From assembly GCF_020215645.1 (NCBI RefSeq), contig NZ_CP084058.1, positions 124,001 to 188,000 on the forward strand: 64,000 nucleotides of DNA, written 5' to 3'. The position numbers and the translations under genes are program-made. Positions 57,890 to 64,000 of the stretch are shown here, piece by piece. Origin of the DNA: Nonomuraea gerenzanensis (GTDB lineage Bacteria; Actinomycetota; Actinomycetes; Streptosporangiales; Streptosporangiaceae). Positions within the stretch are counted from its first letter, which is position 1, and each line of letters opens with the position of its first letter. A model generated the notes under the pieces. The model had not been told where the DNA came from. It did not search any database and worked only from the letters and a program-made list of their open reading frames with translations.

Positions 57890-58725
57890 GGCCCCACCTT
57901 CCTGGACTCGGCCTGCACGCGGGTGGACAGGCTCTGCGCGAGCGCCTGGGCGGTGTGCGCCCACGGCTCGCGGTCCTCCTTCTGCGGGTAGGCCCGCCTG
58001 CCCCACGGCAGGGGCAGCCGTCCCGGCCTGCGGCCGTCCGCCGGTCCGGCGGTCACGGCCACGTACATGGGCGTGCCGCCGATGGTCCAGCCGCCGTTGC
58101 CGGCGCGCGCGGCGTCCTTCCACTGGGTGCCGGGGGCGGCGAGGGCGCGTACCACGTGATCGGGTTTCTCGTCGGCCTCGGCCACCACGTCCTGCAGCCC
58201 CTGGCGGGCGTAGTCGTCGTCACGGAAGGCGATCAGGGCCACGGTGGCGGCGGTTCCTCCCGTGTCGTCCAGGTACGTGGCGCGCAGGGCCGCGACGCAG
58301 CCGCTCTTGGCGGCGACCCGGGCCAGCTCGCCGGAGAGCGCCTGCTCGCAGGAGGTGCCGGTGGAGACGGCGGCCCTGGTCCAGCCGCGCTCGTCGTTCG
58401 GGTCGCGGTAGGTCTTGTCGGGGTGCTCCCGGCCCAGCCGCGCGGGGAACAGCGTCTCGGCGGGCACGTTGCGCCACAGCTGCCTGGCGTACTCGGGGTT
58501 GTGGATGACCTGCCGGCTGTTGGAGTACGCCTTCGCGATGAGCGCGCCGCCGCCCAGCAGGGGCAGCAGGCCGATGCCCGCGACGACCAGGCCCACGATG
58601 ATCCGCCACGGGCTGCGTGGCGGGCGCACCGGTGGTGGGGGCGGTGGCGGCGGCCAGGGCTGCGCGTGTGGGGGCGGCTGAGGGGGATATATCCCCGGCC
58701 CGGAGCCGGACGGGGGGTACATCAT
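57886..58725 (-). CDS. Proline-rich N-terminus membrane protein partnered with mycosin
   Basis: 279 aa from the ATG at 58725, with AGGAGAG just upstream. A 40-residue cytoplasmic Pro-rich stretch (PPPPPPP), one transmembrane helix (IIVGLVVAGIGLLPLLGGGAL), then an extracytoplasmic domain of about 200 residues. This gene pair (Pro-rich membrane protein plus mycosin) recurs in actinomycetes. Domain function unknown; perhaps mycosin substrate or anchor. Confidence 0.82.
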   Translation of the reverse strand: MMYPPSGSGPGIYPPQPPPHAQPWPPPPPPPPVRPPRSPWRIIVGLVVAGIGLLPLLGGGALIAKAYSNSRQVIHNPEYARQLWRNVPAETLFPARLGREHPDKTYRDPNDERGWTRAAVSTGTSCEQALSGELARVAAKSGCVAALRATYLDDTGGTAATVALIAFRDDDYARQGLQDVVAEADEKPDHVVRALAAPGTQWKDAARAGNGGWTIGGTPMYVAVTAGPADGRRPGRLPLPWGRRAYPQKEDREPWAHTAQALAQSLSTRVQAESRKVGP

Positions 58726-58861
58726 CGTCTCTCCTGTCGTGCTAGCCCGCGGCACATTTGGGGCTATTCAATCTTTTTTGCGCGTTCTGACCCTACCGGT
58801 CTGACAACTCGGTGAAACCGGGTGAGGGTGTCGTGAAACCGGCGTCCCCGACAGTGAAGGC

Positions 58862-59911
58862 ATGAACATCGCAGAACCCGGACGTACCGGGGGCGCCGAT
58901 CTGGCCGTACGCACGGCCGGGCTGGCGAAGTCGTTCGGCGAGCACCGGGCCGTGGACGGGATCGACCTGGAGGTGCGCCCCGGCGAGATCTTCGGCGTCC
59001 TCGGCCCGAACGGCGCCGGCAAGACCACCACGCTGCGGATGCTGGCCACGCTGCTGAAGATCGACGCCGGCCGGGCCGAGATCTTCGGCGTCGACGTGGC
59101 CGCCAACCCGCACGTGATCCGCCAGCTCGTCGGCGTCACCGGCCAGTACGCCTCCGTCGACGAGAACCTGACCGCCCGCGAGAACCTGTGGCTCTTCAGC
59201 CGCCTCCAGGGCATCGATGCGCCGCGCGCCCGGCGCATCGCCATCGACCTGCTGGGCCAGTTCGGTCTGGAGAAGGCCGCCGACAAGCCGATCGCGCAGT
59301 TCTCCGGCGGCATGCGGCGGCGCCTGGACCTGGCCGCCAGCCTGATCACCCGGCCGCCGCTGATCTTCCTGGACGAGCCCACCACCGGGCTCGACCCGCG
59401 CACCCGCGGCCAGATGTGGGACACCATCCGCGGCCTGGTCGCCGACGGCTGCACGGTGCTGCTGACCACGCAGTACCTGGACGAGGCCGACCAGCTCGCC
59501 GACCGCGTGGCCGTCATCGACCACGGGCGCAAGGTCGCCGAGGGCACCCCCGACGAGCTGAAGTCCGCGGTCGGCAACTCCACCCTCCAGGTGCTGCTCG
59601 CCGACCCGGTGGAGGTGCCCGCCGCCATGGACGTCGTGCGGCGCGTGCTCGGCTCCGAGCCGGTGCTCAGCCCGGAGCAGGGCCGGCTCAACGTCGCGCT
59701 GGAGCGGGCCGACCTGGCCGCGGACGTACTGATCGCGCTGCGTACCGCCGGGGTGTCCATCTCCTCGGTGAGCGTGGCCAAGCCCAGCCTGGACGAGGTG
59801 TTCCTGGTCCTGACCGGCCACGAGACGGACGGGCACGAGAGGGCCGGAAACGAGACGGACGGGCACGAGACGGACGGGGACGGCCCGCGCGCCACGGAGG
59901 AGAGCCGTTGA
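58862..59911 (+). CDS. ABC transporter ATP-binding protein, DrrA type
   Basis: 349 aa. Walker A GPNGAGKTTTL, signature FSGGMRRRLDLAAS, Walker B LIFLDEPTTGLDP, switch His in TTQYLDEADQ. C-terminal DUF4162-like domain, then a 30-residue His/Glu/Asp tail (HETDG repeat) seldom seen in DrrA. Couples ATP hydrolysis to export of antibiotics or lipids. TTG start of drrB overlaps its TGA. Confidence 0.93.
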   Translation: MNIAEPGRTGGADLAVRTAGLAKSFGEHRAVDGIDLEVRPGEIFGVLGPNGAGKTTTLRMLATLLKIDAGRAEIFGVDVAANPHVIRQLVGVTGQYASVDENLTARENLWLFSRLQGIDAPRARRIAIDLLGQFGLEKAADKPIAQFSGGMRRRLDLAASLITRPPLIFLDEPTTGLDPRTRGQMWDTIRGLVADGCTVLLTTQYLDEADQLADRVAVIDHGRKVAEGTPDELKSAVGNSTLQVLLADPVEVPAAMDVVRRVLGSEPVLSPEQGRLNVALERADLAADVLIALRTAGVSISSVSVAKPSLDEVFLVLTGHETDGHERAGNETDGHETDGDGPRATEESR

Positions 59912-60744
59912 CCACCACGATCGCACCCGCCCGCGAGGTGGTCCAGGCCGCCGACCGCGTGGCCGCCGCCCGCCGCCGCGTCACCCTCGGGGAGACGGTC
60001 GGCCAGACCCTGACGATGGCCTGGCGGGCGCTGAAGAAGATGCGCAGGAACCCCGAGCAGTTCTTCGACGTGGCCCTGCAGCCCATCCTGTTCACCGCCA
60101 TGTTCGCCTTCATCTTCGGCGGCGCCATCGCGGGCGACGTGCAGAGCTACCTGCCTCTGATGATCCCCGGCATCCTCGCCCAGACCGTGCTGACCACCTG
60201 CATGGCCACCGGCACGCAACTGCGCGAGGACATGGAGAAGGGCGTCTTCGACCGGTTCAAGTCGCTGCCGATCGCCCGGATCGCGCCGCTGGCCGGCCCC
60301 ATGGTGGCCGACCTGCTGCGCTACACCATCGCCGCCACGCTCACCTTCGGCATGGGCATGGTGATGGGGTACCGCCCGGGCGGCGGGGCGGGCGGCCTGC
60401 TCGCCGCGATCCTGCTGGCGATCTTCACGGGGTGGTCGCTGGCGTGGGTCTTCACCTGGGTCGGCACGATCGCCCGCAGCGCGCAGGCCGTGCAGGGCAT
60501 CTCGATGATGATCCTGTTCCCGCTGACGTTCCTGTCGAACGCGTTCGTGCCCGTCGAGACGTTGCCCGACTGGCTGGCCGCGTTCGTCCGGGTCAACCCC
60601 GTCTCACACCTCGTCACGGCCGCCCGCGACCTCGCCAACGACGGGGTGGTCAGCGGCGCGGTGGCCTGGACGCTGCTGGCGTCGCTGATCGTGATCGCCG
60701 TCTTCGCCCCACTGTCGGTACGCAGCTACAAGCGGCACCTGTGA
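59908..60744 (+). CDS. ABC-2 type permease, DrrB family
   Basis: 278 aa; TTG start at 59908 with GGAGGAGAG five bases upstream and overlapping the ATPase stop. ABC2 membrane domain with six helices; conserved FFDVALQPILFTAMFAFIFGG and the LPIARIAPLAGPMVADLLRY. Forms an exporter with the preceding ATPase, probably for hydrophobic drug-like molecules. Its last 141 bp overlap the 3' end of the opposite SARP gene. Confidence 0.92.
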   Translation: MTTTIAPAREVVQAADRVAAARRRVTLGETVGQTLTMAWRALKKMRRNPEQFFDVALQPILFTAMFAFIFGGAIAGDVQSYLPLMIPGILAQTVLTTCMATGTQLREDMEKGVFDRFKSLPIARIAPLAGPMVADLLRYTIAATLTFGMGMVMGYRPGGGAGGLLAAILLAIFTGWSLAWVFTWVGTIARSAQAVQGISMMILFPLTFLSNAFVPVETLPDWLAAFVRVNPVSHLVTAARDLANDGVVSGAVAWTLLASLIVIAVFAPLSVRSYKRHL

Positions 60745-63700
60745 CCGCTGCCCGGCACGCACCTGCTCGACGAGCCCGCGCGCCTCGTCGAGCAGGTCGA
60801 AGCCGAGGCGGTCGCCGTAGTGCGCCCGCAGGGCCGCCACCGTGCCCGGCGCGGCCCGCTCCGCGTACGGCTCGATCCGCTCGAACGCCATGCTCGGCAT
60901 GGTGCCGTTGTAGGCGAACCGCTCGGCCAGCACCAGCAGCCTGATCGCGTCCTCTGGCGGCGCGGCGCCCCGCAGCAGCCCCCAGGCGCCCAGCGCGAAC
61001 AGCATCGAGCCGCACAGCGGGTAGTCGAGCGAGGGGTTGTGCACGGTCAGCACGTCGTGGCCGAGGACGGTGGCGAACAGCTCCGCGCCGTACGGCACGT
61101 CCTCCGGCGGGGCGTGGTAGGCGTACGCCGTCAAGGTGACCGCCTCCGCCACCATCGCCCACGGCGGGCACTCCGCCGGCGGCAGCCCCGGCAGGCGCAG
61201 GTCGCGCGAGCGCTGGACGGCCGTACGGTACGCCTCCAGCGCGGCCGCCGTCTCGCCCCGGGCGTAGGCCAGCTCGGCCGCGCACAACGAGACCATCGCC
61301 ACCCCGCCGAGCACGACCTCCTTGTCGTTGATCCGGTTGATCGCGGCCAGCTCGGCCTGCGCCGTCGCCAGGTCGCCGTCGGCCAGCGCGGAGGTCAGCA
61401 GCACCGCGCGAAGCTGGGTCTCGTCGTCGGCGGCGCCCAGCCGGCTGAGCACCGGGATCGACACCCGCGCGTGCCCGACGGCGCGCCGGCGGTCGCCGAG
61501 CTGGAGGTGCAGGTGGGCCAGCACGGCGTTCAGTATCGCGACGAACCACGGGCCCTCCCGGTCGCCGACCGCCGCCAGCGTCCACTCGGCGGCCTCGATC
61601 GCCCCGTGGATGTCGCTCGCGTTCTCCAACACGTGCACGCTCGCGTGCGCAGCGGCCAGCGCCACGTTCGGGTCGGGGCTGCGGCGCAGCTCCGCCAGCC
61701 GGCGCTGCAGCTCGGCGCCGTCGTCCGTGTGGCAGGCCAGCACCACCGTGACCAGCGCCGACACGCGGGGATGGGTCGACTCGCCCTCGGGCAGCGCGCG
61801 CAGCAGGTCACGCATCGGGTCGTCGCGGCGGTCGGTGGTGATCATGATGTTCATCAGCGTGACCAGCATGGCGACCCTGGTCACCTCGACGAGCTCCGGC
61901 GGCGGCCACCAGCCGGTGACCACCTGGGTGATCGCGTCGCGGTGGGCGATGATCCGCAGGTGGTCACCGCGGATCGACCACAGCGTGCCCACCCCGGCCA
62001 GCAACTGCACCGTCGTGACCGGGTCGGACTCGCCCAGCGCCTGGCGGAGCAGGTCGGCGAGGTTGCCCTCCTCGGCGCGCAGCGCGTCGGCCGCCGCGAA
62101 CTGCTCGGGGCCGAACAGCTCGGCGGCGTGCCGGAGGGCGTACTCCGTGGCCCAGGCCCGCTGCGCCGCCCTGGCCGGCTCCTGCTCGCCGGCCTGCCTC
62201 AGCCGCATCCGGCCGAACTCCCTGACGGTCTCCAGCATCCGGTAGCGCAGGCCGTACGCCGTCTCGCGGACGCTCAGCATCGACTGCTCGGTCAGCGCGT
62301 CCAGGGCGTACAGCGCGTCGGGGCCCAGCACCTGCTCGGCCGCCTCCAGCGTGAAACCGTCGCCGAACAGCGACAACCACCGCAACGCGCGCCGCTCCCG
62401 CTCCTCCAGCAGGTTCCACGACCAGTCGATGACGGCGAGCAGCGTCTGATGCCGGTCGGGGGCCGTCCTGTTGCCGCCGCGCAGCAGCGCGAACCGGTCC
62501 GCCAGGCGGCGCGCGATCTCCTCCACCGACATCACCCGCACCTTGGCCGCGGCCAGCTCGATCGCGAGCGGCAGCCCGTCGAGCCGGGCGACGACCTCCT
62601 CGACCACCCTGTCGTCGATCCGCACCCCGGGCCTGGCGGCCGTGGCCCGCTGGCGGAACAGCTCCACGGCGTCGCCGGTCGGCAGCTCGCCCAGCGGGTA
62701 GACCCGTTCGGCGGGGATCGACAGGGCGGCCCGCGAGGTGGTGAGCACCCGCAGGTCGCGGGTCGTCACGGTGAGGAACCCGACCAGATCGGCCACCGCC
62801 TCGATCACGTGCTCGCAGTTGTCCAGGATCAGCAGCGCCGGCGCCTGGTCGAGCTGCTGCGCGATCCGCGCGCGGACGTCGGCGCGCTGCTGGGCTGTCA
62901 GCACGTGCCGCCCGCCCACCGAGTCGCGCACCCCCAGCGCCGAGCCCACCTCGCCCACCACGCCCGCCGGCGAGGAGACGCCGACCAGCTCGATGAAGTG
63001 GGCGACCGGCTGCGCGGCGTTCCTGCCGGCCACGTGGGCCAGCCGGGTCTTGCCCAGCCCGCCGGGGCCGACGATGGAGACCACCCGGTTGGTCTGCAGC
63101 AGGGCGTGCACCGCCCGGATGTCGTCGTCGCGGCCCAGCAGCGAGGAGCCGTCGAACAGGATGCCCTCGCGCACCGGCCGGTCCGTGACGAGCAGCTCGG
63201 CGTACACGCGGGCCAGCTCGGGCCCCGGCTCCGCGCCCAGCCGCGCCACCAGGCCCGCCCGGTACCGCTCGTAGCGCTCCAGCGCCGCAGCGGCACCCCG
63301 TACGGCGGCCTCGCTGCGCAGCAGGCAGGCGAGCAGCTCCTCGTCGTGCGGCTGCTCGCCGCACGCCTCCTCCAGCAGCGGCAACGCGCTCTCGTGCGCG
63401 CCGCTCCTGCCCCGCGCGATCGCCGCCACCCGCCGCGCCTCGCCCACCCACCGCCCCGCCACGCTCCGCAACTCGGCCAGCGGCCCTGCCTCGCCGTTCA
63501 ACCCGCCCGCCACCAGCCCCAAGGCCGCTTCCGCCCGCCCCCGCGCCGCCGCCACGTCATCCTCGGCCAGCGCCGCCCGAGCCTGCCCGACCAGCACGCC
63601 GAGCAGCGACGCGTCCACCTGCTCGGGGGGCAGCCCGAGCCGGTACCCCCGGGGGATCCGCTCCACCACCTCAGGCCCGGTCGCCGCCCTCGTCCGCGAG

Positions 63701-63891
63701 ACCACCACCTGCAACGCCTTCGTCGGGTTCGCCGGCGCCTCCTCCGGCCACAGCTCCTCGACCAGCCGGTCGTCGCCGACTCCCGCGCGTCCGTGCAGGG
63801 CGAGCACGGCCAGCAGGGTGTGGGCGCGATCGCCGACGACGCGCACGCCGTGCCAGCGGACGCCGTCGAGCAGGACCAGTGCGGGGGACAC
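60604..63891 (-). CDS. SARP/AfsR-type regulator (wHTH-BTAD-NB-ARC-TPR), overprinted tail
   Basis: 1,095 aa, GTG start. N-terminal winged helix (about 1-90) with HTLLAVLALHGRAGVGDDRLVEELWP, BTAD domain (about 95-240), NTPase with Walker A SIVGPGGLGKTRLA and LLILDNCEHV, then alpha-solenoid repeats. Large ATP-dependent transcription regulator of secondary metabolism or transport. The final ~47 residues are encoded antisense to the drrB 3' end and look like translated antisense, implying loss of an earlier stop near 60760. Target genes are probably the adjacent drrAB (inference). Confidence 0.85.
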   Translation of the reverse strand: MSPALVLLDGVRWHGVRVVGDRAHTLLAVLALHGRAGVGDDRLVEELWPEEAPANPTKALQVVVSRTRAATGPEVVERIPRGYRLGLPPEQVDASLLGVLVGQARAALAEDDVAAARGRAEAALGLVAGGLNGEAGPLAELRSVAGRWVGEARRVAAIARGRSGAHESALPLLEEACGEQPHDEELLACLLRSEAAVRGAAAALERYERYRAGLVARLGAEPGPELARVYAELLVTDRPVREGILFDGSSLLGRDDDIRAVHALLQTNRVVSIVGPGGLGKTRLAHVAGRNAAQPVAHFIELVGVSSPAGVVGEVGSALGVRDSVGGRHVLTAQQRADVRARIAQQLDQAPALLILDNCEHVIEAVADLVGFLTVTTRDLRVLTTSRAALSIPAERVYPLGELPTGDAVELFRQRATAARPGVRIDDRVVEEVVARLDGLPLAIELAAAKVRVMSVEEIARRLADRFALLRGGNRTAPDRHQTLLAVIDWSWNLLEERERRALRWLSLFGDGFTLEAAEQVLGPDALYALDALTEQSMLSVRETAYGLRYRMLETVREFGRMRLRQAGEQEPARAAQRAWATEYALRHAAELFGPEQFAAADALRAEEGNLADLLRQALGESDPVTTVQLLAGVGTLWSIRGDHLRIIAHRDAITQVVTGWWPPPELVEVTRVAMLVTLMNIMITTDRRDDPMRDLLRALPEGESTHPRVSALVTVVLACHTDDGAELQRRLAELRRSPDPNVALAAAHASVHVLENASDIHGAIEAAEWTLAAVGDREGPWFVAILNAVLAHLHLQLGDRRRAVGHARVSIPVLSRLGAADDETQLRAVLLTSALADGDLATAQAELAAINRINDKEVVLGGVAMVSLCAAELAYARGETAAALEAYRTAVQRSRDLRLPGLPPAECPPWAMVAEAVTLTAYAYHAPPEDVPYGAELFATVLGHDVLTVHNPSLDYPLCGSMLFALGAWGLLRGAAPPEDAIRLLVLAERFAYNGTMPSMAFERIEPYAERAAPGTVAALRAHYGDRLGFDLLDEARGLVEQVRAGQRSQVPLVAAYRQWGEDGDHDQRRQQRPGHRAADHPVVGEVAGGRDEV
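60761..60797. terminator. Terminator hairpin after drrAB, inside the SARP reading frame
   Basis: ACCTGCTCGACGAG (60761-60774) pairs perfectly with CTCGTCGAGCAGGT (60784-60797), 14 bp stem, 9 nt loop; 17 bp past the permease stop. Confidence 0.7.
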
Positions 63892-63966
63892 ACCCTCAGC
63901 TTACGGACGGGCGCAGGTGTGCCGCGTGCGCGCCTTTTGCGGGTTCCGTTCCGCATCGTGCCGGAC

Positions 63967-64000
63967 GTGACGCAGATCGACTGGCCGGACGTCCGAGCAC
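63967..64000 (+). CDS. Possible 5' end of a divergent gene, cut by window edge
   Basis: GTG at 63967 opens a frame reading MTQIDWPDVRA to the window end. Divergent from the SARP gene, which starts 76 bp away. No SD; only 11 codons visible, so function and reality cannot be judged. Confidence 0.25.
   Translation, partial: MTQIDWPDVRA

Overview
The window is high-GC, gene-dense chromosomal DNA with many GTG/TTG starts and 1-4 bp stop/start overlaps. It is typical of a filamentous actinomycete. The gene set (FHA/PP2C signalling cluster, proteasome activator Bpa, SARP and LCP proteins, FxSxx-COOH peptide system, CebR-type cellulase control) fits Streptosporangiaceae, plausibly Nonomuraea; that placement is inference. 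No integrase, transposase, phage gene or CRISPR array was seen. The pstP-fhaB-fhaA, pheA and serS genes lie near oriC in related genomes, and an array of DnaA-box-like sites at 21.1-21.4 kb fits an origin-proximal position.

Layout. 0-5.2 kb: pstP (cut by the left edge), fhaB and fhaA on the minus strand, tRNA-Leu(CAG), and two CBS-domain CNNM/CorC membrane proteins. 5.5-13.3 kb: LCP ligase, GPP34 protein, TenA-like protein, Fpg-family glycosylase, an MFS exporter divergent from an HxlR regulator and rhodanese, a TPP riboswitch driving the HMP transporter CytX, and an O6-alkylguanine repair protein. 13.4-19.8 kb: signalling genes (PAS-GAF-PAS kinase, RsbW-like ATPase, an OmpR-type two-component pair, STAS protein) and a YidC/DUF6412/57-aa membrane-protein operon. 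19.8-27.3 kb: glycosyltransferases (GT2, MptB-like, GT87), a 946-aa membrane protein, DinB, DUF4446 and the DnaA-box array. 27.5-34.2 kb: pheA, serS, an Asp-box membrane protein, cold-shock gene, HAD phosphatase, bpa and a quinone reductase.

34.3-42.4 kb: a 768-aa MinD/ParA-like protein with an acidic repeat-bearing N-terminus, BP74-like secreted protein, tRNA-Ser(TGA), STAS protein, a NUDIX-NYN fusion, M15 peptidase lipoprotein, Usp, and an MFS exporter operon divergent from its probable TetR repressor. 42.4-48.3 kb: a GH6-CBM2 cellulase with a perfect CebR operator, LLM oxidoreductase, DUF6745 pair, and a PAS membrane protein with a coiled-coil partner. 48.4-56.6 kb: an FxSxx-COOH peptide-modification locus (fxsT divergent from fxsA-SIR2-STAND NTPase-fxsB-HExxH). 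This is the most interesting system here, because a putative RiPP pathway shares a transcription unit with a SIR2 NADase-like protein and a STAND ATPase. 56.7-64 kb: an orphan mycosin pair, a DrrAB-type ABC exporter and a 1,095-aa SARP-type regulator.

Recurrent sequence-level patterns are: a TANNNT hexamer 6-7 nt before the start codon at many genes (leaderless mRNAs), and short tandem duplications at the 3' ends of several genes, often containing the stop codon.
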